Part shown: piece after piece, positions 22,560-32,836 of the stretch
How the letters are laid out: the number at the start of each line of letters is the position of its first letter
Numbering within the stretch: position 1 is the first letter of the stretch
NCBI GenBank assembly: GCA_016271365.2
Contig: JADMNL010000028.1
Coordinates: 96,441,501-96,505,500 of the forward strand
Source: Neoceratodus forsteri
Taxonomy: Eukaryota > Chordata > Ceratodontiformes > Ceratodontidae
Direction: 5' to 3'
DNA length: 64,000 nt
Made by a program: the position numbers and the translations under genes
The notes under the pieces: generated by a model
What the model saw: only the letters and a program-made list of their open reading frames with translations
Databases searched by the model: none
Told to the model about the DNA's origin: nothing

Positions 22560-24258
22560 TCAGCATCTATGTGGTTCAGAGCCTGCTCGGTATTCAAGAG
22601 CATAGTCATATGTAGATAATTCAGAAAGCCACCTATGGCCAGTGGCATCCAACTTAGCTGAGGTCTGCACATAGGTCAAAGGATTATTGCCAGTTTTACA
22701 GTATTTTAGCCCCATATACAAGTACTCATGGAATTGGTCAACAATAGCCCACTTCAAAGCTAGGAACTCTAACTTATGTACAGGATAGTTCTTTTCGGAT
22801 GGGGTCAGGCTTCTACTGGCAAAGGCCACTGGTCTCAGGCCATTCTTGTGCTCTTGGTACAACACAGCCCAAACCCTTGCAAGCTAGCATCAGTGTGCAG
22901 GACATAAGGTTTTCTTGGATCGGCATAGGCCAGCACTGGAGCATGGGTAAGTTGATATATGATCTCATGAAAAGCAGTCTCACAATCAGGAGTCCAGCGG
23001 GCCCCAAATACTTCACTCAGATGAAAATACACTCTTTCAGTCTTGAGGGACACTGACTTTTGGTATTTTTTGTGGGTTGGGGGATACTCTTGAGTAAGGT
23101 TAAGTAAAGGGCGGATCACTCTTGAATAGTCCTTGATGAAACACCGATAATAACCCAGAATCCAGGAATCTTTGTAGTTCTTTAGTTTTTTGGGCTGTGG
23201 CCAGGTGGTCAAGGCCTCAACTTTACTTGGGTGGGTCTCTATTCCTCGGTGGATACTATGTGTCCCACATACTTTACTGATGTTTGAAAGAATTGACACT
23301 TATCAATGGACAGTTTAAGGCCAAAGTCCTCCAGTCGGTCCAATACCTTAAATAATCTGCTCTCATGTTCCTCCAGTGAGCTGCCAAACACAATAACATC
23401 ATCTAGGTATACCAGGCACTCTAGTAAGTTCATGTCCCCACTGCACGCTCCATCAATCGTTGAAAAGTGGCTGGGCACCTGAAATCCCTTGAGGCATCCT
23501 CATGAATTCATAGAAGCCAAGCGGACAGATAAAGGCTGTCTTCTCCACGGTCCTCTGGGGCCATAGGGATCTGGTGGTACCACTGTGAGATCCACACAGA
23601 GAACCACTTGCTCCCGTTTAGGCAGTCCAAAGCATCCTGGATGCGGAGGCATTGTGTACTGATCAGGGATAGTCCGCGGTTTAAGGTGCGATAATCCACA
23701 ACACATCCTCATGTCCCATTCTTTTTCCTCACTACCACAATGGGGAAGCATAAGGGCTTCTGGATTCTTGTATTACACCAACAGCTAACATCTCTTGCAG
23801 ATGCGTCTCACATCATCTATGTCAGCAGGTGCCAGGCGTCGAGACCTCTCCGAAATGGTCTTTTCGTCATGCAGCCGATATTGTGCTCAGCTCCTTGCAC
23901 GCATCCTACATCCCATTCCTTTAAAGAAAACACCTGGTCTCTCGGCAAGCTTCTCACTGATCCTCACTTTCCATTCAGCTGGCAGCGGGGAGTCGCCGAA
24001 ATCAAACAAGTCAGGCGTTACTCTGTCATTCTTCCTTGAACTCTTGCTGCTGGGTAGCACTGCAGTGTCTGCACAATGCACATTAGCCAGGATGCAACCT
24101 CTATTTACTCGAATGTCTCTTTCAGACACATTATGAACTTGGACCATTACCCTTCTGGCGTAAGCATGGGCTCTAGGGGCAAAATACTAGGCTTGACCAG
24201 CAGTCCCTCTACTACTTTCCATCATCTGGTGCATCCACCATTAATATTTTATTCTTAA
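22560..24258 (-). pseudogene. Reverse transcriptase and RNase H of the PNMA-type gypsy element (broken)
   Basis: Read on the minus strand from about 24,250. A pre-RT region includes FGDSPLPAEWKVRISEKLAE (about 24,000). The RT palm includes LDCLNGSKWFSV and YHQIPMAPEDRG in overlapping frames near 23,600. The active-site box is LECLVYLDDVIVFGSSLEEH (about 23,410). A thumb/connection region follows (KCQFFQTSVKYVGHIVSTEE), with TWPQPKKLKNYKDSWILGYY downstream. RNase H follows with VLHTDASLQGFG (about 22,890), NYPVHKLEFLALKWAIVDQF and GHRWLSELSTYDYALEYRAG (22,620). The frames shift at least five times. All key acidic motifs can be located, so the copy is old but nearly complete. Confidence 0.9.
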
Positions 24259-24515
24259 CATCCTTCTGATATGGACCTCTCCTGTAAGGTACACTGGGCA
24301 TTTGGCGCCAGGATCAGAGACTCAGGATCCTTCTTCCATACAATTCCAACCGGTTCCTCTGGTTCTATTTTTTCAGCATCTCTCTGTGCCTCATAGGCCT
24401 TCTTAATTAAAGTCGAACTCTTAAAGCTCTACTAGTCTTTGACCCTGTTTTCATAACACAACTGTGCCAGCCTTCGAACATATGAGCATTTGTTCCAATC
24501 AACAAAGGGACACCA

Positions 24516-24861
24516 TCATACAGTCCAGTGGGGACACACTAAGGCTAGGGTCTCTATTTGTTCGGCCACTCCATCCATGGAGGTGGGGAAAGACAGCCAA
24601 ATTGATATACCCGGAATAGGGTAGGCCTTCTCACTTAACCCCATACATGCAGTCCTTCTAATGGTTGTGAGGTGTATGTCTGACAAGTGCTTCTGATACC
24701 AATCTTGGAACATAATTGTCACTTGGGAGCCACTGTCTAATACAGCTCTTGTAGACACTCCATTCACCTTTACAGTGGTCTCCATGGAGGGACCCACTAT
24801 TCTGGACCAGTCTGGAGAGGCGGTAGGGGGCCTGGGCAACTGACCTTGCCACAAAAGACAT
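24516..24861 (-). pseudogene. Aspartic protease of the PNMA-type gypsy element
   Basis: This minus frame (24,854-24,516) contains RAVLDSGSQVTIMFQDWYQK. D-S-G replaces the more common D-T-G of retropepsins, a change tolerated in several retroelement proteases. It is preceded by a Pro-rich linker after the zinc knuckle and followed by a hydrophobic/flap-like region, as expected. It would process the polyprotein. Confidence 0.85.
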
Positions 24862-24905
24862 GAGTTAGCATTTTGGTGCCCTCACTGGATCATTTTGTGC
24901 ACCTC

Positions 24906-25434
24906 TTAACCACTGATTTGTTCTCCAAGCTCTCCTTGTAGCCTATATGCAACTTTGTCAGTGTCTTTTGGGGACCGGCATTCCCTCTTCATGTGCCCAT
25001 CCTTCCCGCAATTATAGCAAAACATACTTTCTGGAGTTTGAGCTGGCTGAGGCGCCACACTGGGAGCCAGGGTGGGGGTACTACTAACTGGAAACCTTGG
25101 TGCCTTCTCTGTCTGCGGCGTGATAAGCATTTGGAGACATTTCATCAGTTTCTCCACTTCCATGGTCAAGGAATTGAGTTTGGAGCTGTTATCAGCAGAA
25201 GATACATGGGTGGGTACCCCCCAACCCCATAGCAGATGCAGTCGGATATAGGTCGGGGCCCGTACTTGCAGGCGTGGCCTTCATAAAGGGACTGTTTTTG
25301 AATTCCCGGGTCTCTCTCAAGAGTTTGCCCCATTGTGGCGTATCTTTTTCCTCGTCAGAGCACTCATTGACTGCCAACCTCTGCCCCTGAACTTCACTTG
25401 ATGGGCCACCCTCAGTCACTTGGGTCATAGCCAC
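24906..25434 (-). pseudogene. Gag C-terminal part with CCHC zinc knuckle (PNMA-type gypsy)
   Basis: Two minus-strand frames, 25,434-25,192 and 25,169-24,906. The second carries CYNCGKDGHMKREC at about residues 51-64, a CX2CX4HX4C knuckle that binds the element RNA. It is preceded by a Pro/Thr/Ala-rich linker. The first is a linker-like segment (ECSDEEKDTPQWGKLLRETR) between capsid and nucleocapsid. The break between them near 25,180 is a frameshift. Several PNMA-family host genes keep a similar zinc knuckle after the capsid. Confidence 0.85.
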
Positions 25435-25621
25435 AGCTATTGGTGCAGGTCCCTCCCGAGGTCGCCTTTTCTCAACTCCTCAAATTTCTCTCATTAACTC
25501 ATCATAGGAGGGTGGGGATTCCAGTCAATTTGCCAGGCGAATTGAAGCAACAGCAGTTCTGAGAAGGCGCGACTTAAGGATCCTGTCCAGCCTGGTTCGG
25601 TCCAGTTCAATCACTGGCAAA

Positions 25622-26501
25622 CTACCCTTTCTGAGGCATTCTTGCAACAATTTTTCCAGCCGAGATACATACACAGACAACAACTCCCTTGGTACTGTTG
25701 GCACTTCTTACTCTCCACCATAGATCCTCATCAGAATCTGGGCTCCCATACACATTCTCCAAGGCCTCAAGATAGGCCTGTGCAGTCACTTTAGGGTTAC
25801 TGGCCCATTTAGCACGGATGGTAGCCAGGGCAGGACCTCGGAGGCTCTCACTAACCCTCTTTCGCTTTTCTGCTTCGAGCATTGCCATTCTAGCACTTGG
25901 GGGGCAACATAGTCTATCCAGGTCTCCCAGTCATCCTCCCCTTGGGGGGTGGGGAGGGTGCCAGAGAAGATCCTCAACCTTCGGTAAGAGTCGTGACTAA
26001 TGGCAGGTGCAGAAATAGGAGTCTGCATTGGTTCAGCCACCATTACGAGTACTGGAGCGGGAGAGGGTGTTGGGGGAGGAACACCCCCAGGTGGCAAGAA
26101 TAGTTTCTTCAAGTCCTCCACAGTTTTCCCTTCCCCCAGCAACCATTTAGCAAATTTCTCCTCAAAAGTTTCAGACAGTGGTGGGGGCTCATTCCCCCCC
26201 CCAGGTCTTTACTGTACTTAGTTATCACTCTCCAGGTAGTGAGGGCTCCCTCTGGGGTAATGGTCTGTGGCACTTTGGAGCTATCTATGGGATCCTTAAA
26301 CTCTACTAGGGCCAGGAAAGTGTGGGTGAGCAGATTAGCATGCCGACCCACCACCACAGTGTTTTGTAAACCTTCCACCTTGGAAAGTACTCCCTGTACA
26401 GTGTCCGTATTGATACCCAGGGGGATGTCCAGGATAAGCATAGCATTTTGGGGGTCAATCTCCTCCCCAGTACACCACTCCACCAGCCGGTGCACAGCCA
26501 C
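25622..26501 (-). pseudogene. PNMA-like Gag: N-terminal domain and capsid (broken)
   Basis: The start at 26,501 gives a 130-codon frame beginning MAVHRLVEWCTGEEIDPQNA. This resembles the PNMA N-terminus (short helix with WC, then an RRM-like fold). VGRHANLLTHTFLALVEFK follows, like the PNMA 'GRMFWRE..AALLE' strand. The next frame (26,142-25,786) holds a Pro-rich hinge and the capsid start YRRLRIFSGTLPTPQGEDDW, close to the PNMA 'RKLRVFSG..PPPGEE.FE.W'. The third (25,888-25,622) holds EAEKRKRVSESLRGPALATI and AYLEALENVYGSPDS, matching the PNMA capsid core. PNMA genes are mammalian proteins domesticated from such a Gag; this is a transposon relative still joined to pol and LTRs. Two frameshifts split it. 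Confidence 0.9.
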
Positions 26502-26569
26502 TTCTGTCGGGGTACCAATTTTTTTTTCTTAACAGTGGTTCGTAAATATGGCCACTAGAGGACACACAA

Positions 26570-26589
26570 TCCCAGCGGTGAGCCTCCAA
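26570..26589 (-). other. Probable primer-binding site of the PNMA-type gypsy element
   Basis: On the minus strand, two bases after the 5' LTR end, the sequence reads tggaggctcaccgctgggat. It resembles the tRNA-Pro complement tggggggctcgtccgggat with a few differences. The position fits a primer-binding site; the tRNA identity is tentative. Confidence 0.55.
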
Positions 26590-26591
26590 GA

Positions 26592-28306
26592 TGTAACCCC
26601 TAGATGGCGCTATCCCAGGGGCTACTACCCCTGCCTGATTTGCCACTAACAGGTTGAGGGCCTGGATCCGATGGCGGGTGCCTCCACCCAGAGGTCAGGG
26701 TTTGCAATAGTAAACTAACTTGGTCACAGCCCTCTGGGACACTGCAATCCCCTTTCTTTCCTAGTGGCCCACACAATATATCAAATTACCTTCACAGTAT
26801 ACACTTGCCCCCAGGACTGGTTCAGGCACTGGGACCTCTTGTAAAATAAGATACAGTGCAACAATCACAGTACAATACTTTAACATAGACAAATACCTCA
26901 GGCAGTATAACTTTGCTGAAACAAGCAGCTCTGATTTATTTAGGGGGATATAACAAGGACAGGGGGGAATCAGGTTAATTAGCTTATCACTTTACTCATC
27001 TACCTATGGCTCTGTGCACAGGTCTATCCCTACCAGTTACTGTCCCTGGGTACCCAAGCCCTAGTGGCTAGTCCAAACCGTGGCAGCTGGTAGGGGCCCT
27101 TTCACACAGAGAAAAGAAAAATTAGCTAAACAGTCAGCAGTACAGTAATTCCATTTGGATTCAATGTGGCAATTCAACAGGGAGCGACCCTGAATTAGTA
27201 CTCACGACCTCCAAACAAGATAGGGTCCTTCAATGTCAGCAGGGCTACTCTTGAGCTCCACGAGACTCCTCACACATTTATATGGTAAACAGTCACAGGC
27301 AACAGTCCTTTAGTGGCAGCAGGATTCACTTGAGCTACACAAGCCTCTTCACACATTTATATGGTAAAAAGAAAGTACTATACCAGGCAGGCTGCTTCTC
27401 TATCCCGATCACAATTACTGCACAATACCCGGGAGAACACACAGCAGATTCATTTCCTGACAGACCGAGAGCAATTCAGCAATTTCTCCAGTCTTCTACA
27501 GGGTGGGCCTGGTTTCTACTCTTCAGATATCCTTTGATTCTCTTCACAGGACGGATTCAGTCCTAACAAGCAGTTACACAAGCTGCAGAACGGAACTCTG
27601 GGCCTTACACACGTTTCCCGACTAAAACTGCACACCGAAAAAAGCACAGGGCTCCTTCCCTCTTCACTGCCAGAGCTCAACTGAAACTCCAACAGACAAA
27701 ACCTGGCACTTCCTTTGAGTTCCTCCCAGTTCTTGGCTGGATTGGCTGTCACTCACAATAGACTGCCCCTGTTGGTCCAAAAAGGCGCCGAAGTCTAAAC
27801 TACATCTCCCAGAGTCACTGCCCATACAATCCTCTTGTGGCTAGCTCAGATTACGAGTCCAAGTTCTGATTCGTCCAAGGCACCATTTTAGAGCTACCTT
27901 AACCCACACTGATTGGTCCAGTTCAGCAGTTCAAAACTAGAATGGGGAACTAGGCAAACACAGTTCTGGCTGCAAGAAAAGCAGGTTAGACAAATTGTAT
28001 TTTCATTATTACTCTAAATGATTTCTGGCAAACAGTTACATCTTTCAGATAGGTTCCCTTTGCACTCCTAGTGACTGCAAAAATGGAGTGAATTGACAGC
28101 AGCTTGAGTGGTACTCAAGCAGAGAAGCACACAGTCCCCCATACAACTAATTATGTCTGCAAGCAGACAGCTCTTAAAGAGACAGTACCAGAGGCTCTAA
28201 AAACACTCACTGATAAATGGCTTAAACGCCAAACACCATTCAGGCTTGGAGCATTCAAGCAAGCTCCTGGAAGTCTTTTGGGAACCCCCATTTGCAGGGG
28301 GTTACA
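26592..28306 (-). repeat. 5' LTR of the PNMA-type gypsy element (two internal 77-bp units)
   Basis: It runs TGTAACCCCTAGATGG to GGGGGTTACA on the plus strand, 1,715 bp. The internal unit of about 77 bp occurs twice (about 27,227-27,365). Otherwise it is very similar to the 3' LTR, with small indels scattered along it. Confidence 0.93.
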
Positions 28307-28310
28307 CTTG

Positions 28311-29018
28311 CAATTCATCCTCCCCCACTAGGCTAGGACTCAGACCCTGATTCCATGGGTCCACTGATCCCTCTGTTGCACTGTCCATCTGGGACGCAGC
28401 TGTGGAAACCCCTCTCTGTTCCTGCTCTTGCAGTGGTTGAACATCAATTTTACTTGCACCTTCTGTAACACACTCTGCAGAACTTTCCCCAACAGGTTCA
28501 ACCTGGTGCAGCATGCTGCAGGCAGGGTTCCCTGCCTGGGTCCACATGGGAGCCAATCAAATTCTTGTTGCCCTCTCTGCCCTGCACCCCTGCTCATTCC
28601 AAACTTCACAAGGCAGTCCACACAATAGGGTATCAGAAACACATCCCTTCCAGCCTTTAGACACACAATGCACTGGATAGCTAGGAATTGCAACATCCGA
28701 GGGTAACCAGTCACCATAGTAGGCTCTCTCAACTTCTCTTAGTGCTTTTACCTCCTCGGCGATCATAGCTTGGGCATGATCTAGGTAGCGGGGAGTTCCA
28801 GAAGCCATGTCTGAAAGCAGACACACAAACTTTCTGTTACTGAATTGCTCACTAGTCCATATTGTTTCACAAAATGGCTCTCTACTGCTGTGTTTACATT
28901 GCTGACCCTGCCTTGTCATGGTGTCTGTAACTTTTCTCATGCATCGAAACCTGTTCAGCTTGCCCAAAACTGTGTTTTTCCAACCTTTCTGGCTACTGAA
29001 ATGGACTTTAAACTGCAA
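28311..29018 (-). pseudogene. Unrecognised ORF in the large LTR element
   Basis: The minus strand has overlapping frames 29,018-28,557, 28,732-28,340 and 28,556-28,302. Within the first, an internal Met at about 28,808 starts MASGTPRYLDHAQAMIAEEV, a helix-like charged segment. It continues with YYGDWLPSDVAIPSYPVHC and two CxxC-like Cys pairs. The later frames are Gln/Ser/Glu-rich. Three successive frames reading in the same direction suggest one protein broken by frameshifts. Past the gypsy insertion it may continue at 18,169-17,969 (Glu-rich). I cannot assign it to a family. Its place near the presumed 5' end of the outer element would fit a Gag-like role, but that is a guess. Confidence 0.35.
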
Positions 29019-30273
29019 TCATTTGCTCTGCTGGTACATTTCAGCCATTCATATGAATGTTTAAACTGGTAACTTGACTGCAATCAGCATTACTTCAGGA
29101 AAACTCTATTTACACATGCTCAAAGTCATTTGTAAGCCCCAGTCTTTCTTTGCACAGGATTGCCTGTTTGAGGCATCCAACTTCTACAACTCACAATCCT
29201 GCTGCTGAGAAAAATTTAGTGTTGTTAAAACCACTTATCATTGCTTACAGTCTATGCTCAGAATTTCTGTGTGTTGCACCTGCTTTTACAACTTGCAATC
29301 CTTCTTTGCACAGAAATCACACTGCTTGCACCCAGGTTCAACTGGCTTGATAATCACACACAGTTTGTTTGCACAGTTAACTAGTTTACTCACTGAATTC
29401 AATAGCTGGTTCCCTCCGATGGAAAATCTCAGCCTGCTGCCAATTCTAGGAAGGTCGCTAGGGTGAAATGGGCTGGTGGTCCCACCGGTCATAGCCACGA
29501 ATGCCTCGATCACTCTCCAGTCGGTTGGACAATGGGTTTAACATGAAATTACACTACTAGTCTGTTTACTAAAATTTAGAATGCTCACAGGCCCCATGAT
29601 GGTTGATCCTGCTCTAACCAACTCACATGCCATTCTCTCTGTCCTCCTAGAGCACTCAGCAGCACACAGACGCTGGCCAGGGGTCAGGACTGGATGCAGC
29701 TGCACCAATCATTTGAGCCTTTCTCTTTCTTTCTCTCTCTGTCTCTCCTCACTTGCTCTTCCTTCACGGCGATCGTCGAGCAGGAACAAATTTAATCTGC
29801 AAACTGTAACTTTGTTTCTCAGCTGCAATTTCAGCAGCAGGATTGCCATTTTGACTATTTTTACCACAGTTTCTGGACAATTTCTTTAGCGACTCCCCCA
29901 ATTTGCAAACTCAGTACATGAAACGTTCATGGCACATATCTGAGTCTGTTTCCCTAAAGTCCACAATACTTTTGGCACTTGAAAATTGCATTTTAAAAGT
30001 TATTTAAGCACTTTTGATGCAGAGACCAGGACACACACTTCAATGCTTTACTGTCCATTATAAGTTGAAAACACACAAGCAGCACTCTGTCCTTTAACTG
30101 TACTGGAAGGCACACATGCAGCATATTTGGATGACATTTTTCTGGGCAAAAATCCTCTTGTCCACAGCTTCCTTTCTATTTGGGCTACACTGCTACCAGA
30201 CAGAAAGATGCTAGACATACCCTCAGCAAACATTTTCTGGTTCTCTCCCCAAATTAAACATCATCAGATGAGC
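29019..30273. other. Right internal part of the large LTR element, no recognised gene
   Basis: Only short frames occur. A CT-rich microsatellite-like stretch (ctttctctttctttctctctctgtctctc) lies at about 29,718-29,748. On the minus strand 29,513-29,286 has a Cys-rich end (CKQCDFCAKKDC) of unknown meaning. A C-run at 30,279-30,291 marks the edge of the right LTR. Confidence 0.4.
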
Positions 30274-30892
30274 CCTCACTCCCCCCCCCCCACTAATTTA
30301 CCCAGCTGGCTACCCTTGACACCCATAACATGGGCTCGGACCCAGTAACATTTAGAAATGGTACCATCCCTAGCTTTGGGAATGTGTATCAGGCTTATTA
30401 CTCTAGAGATCGGGGGGGGGGTACAAAAGCAAAATAACCTATAAGGTATTAACAAAAACCAGGTCCTGAGGAGAGGACTTTTTGTTAGGGCTATGCTAGA
30501 GCTATACTTCTGGAGAGGTACCCAGTAACTCCACAAAGGAAGCGATAATGTAACTGTCCAAACCATAGTTGGGGTTCTGTGTGACTTCATTCCAAAAGAT
30601 GTTCTCTAAAGCAAGGGTGGACCCCCAAGGTGTACACAGCATGGCACTAGGAACTTGCAGAACAACAAAATGACTGCATCAAACAGAAAACTCTTGTACT
30701 CCCACACTGTATGACATTGAACATCTTGTACTTCTATTCCCATATAGCTTAGGACATTGAACATTTCTTCCAGTCACACTGGCCACAACTGAAAACACTT
30801 TTACTGACAGAACACGTTCACCTTGTATTCCCATATTGCACAGGACATTTAACATTTCTTCCAGTGGCACTGGCCACAGCTGAAATTGCTTC
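30274..30892. repeat. Right LTR of the large element, first part
   Basis: Matches about 14,533-15,144 of the left LTR (for example gctaccc, acccataacatg, ctttgggaatgt, accaggtcctgagga). The first 10 bp of the LTR appear lost or changed beside a run of C. The copy breaks at tgaaattgcttc (30,881-30,892), where the LINE starts. Confidence 0.85.
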
Positions 30893-32836
30893 GGTGACCC
30901 TGACTGGTTGGAGAACGGAGGAGAGATTTGGCAGCTGCATGCTGTCCTGAGGAGGAGGAGGAGTAGCAGGGACACAGAAATGCTTTATTCTCTTTTATTA
31001 CAGGTATGCCATTGTTGCCTGCATAAAAAAGAAATAATTCTGTGACCTTTCCAGTCTATCTTGTGCTGCAGTAGGGGACGTGGAAGTAATACTCCCTGGT
31101 TCCACGATTCAGCTGCTAATTTTGGCTGAGTCTGGGCAGTGGCAGAGCCGCCGGAGCACAGCGTCTCAGTGGAGTGACCCTGCTGAGGGTCGGTCACCGG
31201 GGGATATCTTACCTCCAAAAACAATAATTATTTTTGGTGTCTCTCCTTCCTCTATTCTTATTTTTGCCTGTGTTGCTTTAAGATTGTCTATGCTGTTTAT
31301 GCTGCTTGAGTGTGTCTCTAGTGATGCGTGCTAAATGAGTTATGTGAACAGCTTTGACTCATTTGTATAGCTGATTTTGTGTGTTTTGTGCAGTGCTTAA
31401 CACCTTTAGCATTTTAACATTCATATTTGTCATTTTTGGACCCTCTTTGTTACGAGGGTGAGAATTTATTTTTCTCAAGAACGGTCAGTGTATCAACGTA
31501 TCAGTTGTTAACAGGGGTGACTCTGTTTGGAGTTACCAGGGGATAATTGGGAGTAAATTAGATTCCAATTGAAGCACCATTTGAAGATATTATTTAAGCA
31601 GGCAAAGGGATAAGGGGATAAGGTATTAGGGAGAGGTGAGGTGTTGGTGAGGTGTAAGTAATTTGGTAAATTGGAACTGGTTATGTTTATTGGGAGTAAT
31701 GGGCGGTAACTGATGCAGCAGTTAGTTACAGGTGCCAGAGATCATATAGTTTAAATACCATCATGAACAGTTCCTTACATCTTGTCTTTTGTTCTGACCT
31801 GACCTGGTAGTGTTGTGGTGTGAAGGCTCTAGAGGCCTTTGAATGTTGTTGCCTTTCTCTAGTTTTTAAATGGGGAAATTTGGTTTTGATCTCTCCAACC
31901 TGTCAAGTTTTCAAGCTCTTTACTGACTTCAGTTGCTGCTGATACCACACTGGTACGCTGGCACGTTCTCCGTTTTACCATTGAATGAATACGGGTGTAA
32001 GAAAACCTCAAGGATTTAAAAGTAAGCGCTATCTGTTATTGTTTTTCCTTGAGAGTATTATTAAAGTGTCTTCTCTAAGAACTTAGAGAACTAGTAGAGA
32101 TAGTTTTTTAGAGAAGAACATTGAGTACTATATTGAGAAGGGTTTGTAAAGATAAGCTGTTGTCAGTGCTATAATTATAGTGATTATGCGTTTTGCACAT
32201 GTGATTTTATAAATAAGCAATGTTACCTCTGAGCTTCTCTTTTAGCTTTCTAGTGTTGTTTTTTTTCTTTGAAAGTTTTAATTTTAATTGTTTTGTGTTT
32301 TTTGTGCAACGTGTCCTGGACTTTTATTAGCCGTTACCTTGTACTTTTAATTTTTGCCCCCTTCCCTTCCCATATCACAGTGTGGTGCGGGATATCTGCT
32401 GGCCGGAGTGTACTGTAACAGCATGAAAGGTTTCCCAGAGTCTTAAAACTCTTGGAAAGGGACTCATCTGTTTGCGTCAGGTGTTGGGAAAACTACCGTG
32501 TCATGGAGGCAAGCTGAGGGAAGTTGGTGCACAAGGATTTCTTCTTTCCTTTTTAAGGACAGATTGGACAAAACAAAGGATAAAGAACTGAAGTATTGAA
32601 GTAACAATGGTTCAGAACTGAAGAGAACTGCTCAAAAAGCTTGTACGGCTTATTTTTAATTTTATTTACAACGAACAAGCTGGACTTTGCATTTGGTAAA
32701 GACAAGTGTTTGGATAATCTGAGTGTTAGTTGTTCTGTTTTTGAATTTTTCCTGGTTTCTACTTTGATAATTTTATTATAGCAGGTTTTTAGTTAACAGT
32801 TACTGATTTAGTTAACTACTAACAGTTTATTAGGAG
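30893..32836 (+). other. Presumed 5' untranslated region of the LINE
   Basis: About 1.94 kb with no long frame lies between the element start (ggtgaccctgactggttgg) and the first ORF1 Met. GA-rich (gaggaggaggaggagtag) and T-rich stretches occur. A promoter would be expected here because LINE RNA starts at the element end, but I see no certain element. Confidence 0.6.

Larger units (their letters stand above)
18266..28306 (-). mobile_element. Ty3/gypsy retrotransposon with PNMA-like Gag, complete but decayed
   Basis: LTRs at 18,266-20,042 (1,777 bp) and 26,592-28,306 (1,715 bp) both run TGTAACCCC to GGGGTTACA as read on the plus strand. The flanks cttg at 18,262-18,265 and 28,307-28,310 give a 4-bp target duplication. 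On the minus strand the order is Gag, zinc knuckle, protease, RT, RNase H, integrase, the usual Ty3/gypsy order. A primer-binding-like site follows the 5' LTR and a purine-rich tract precedes the 3' LTR. All coding parts contain frameshifts. It sits inside the larger LTR element, so it is the younger of the two. Confidence 0.95.
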
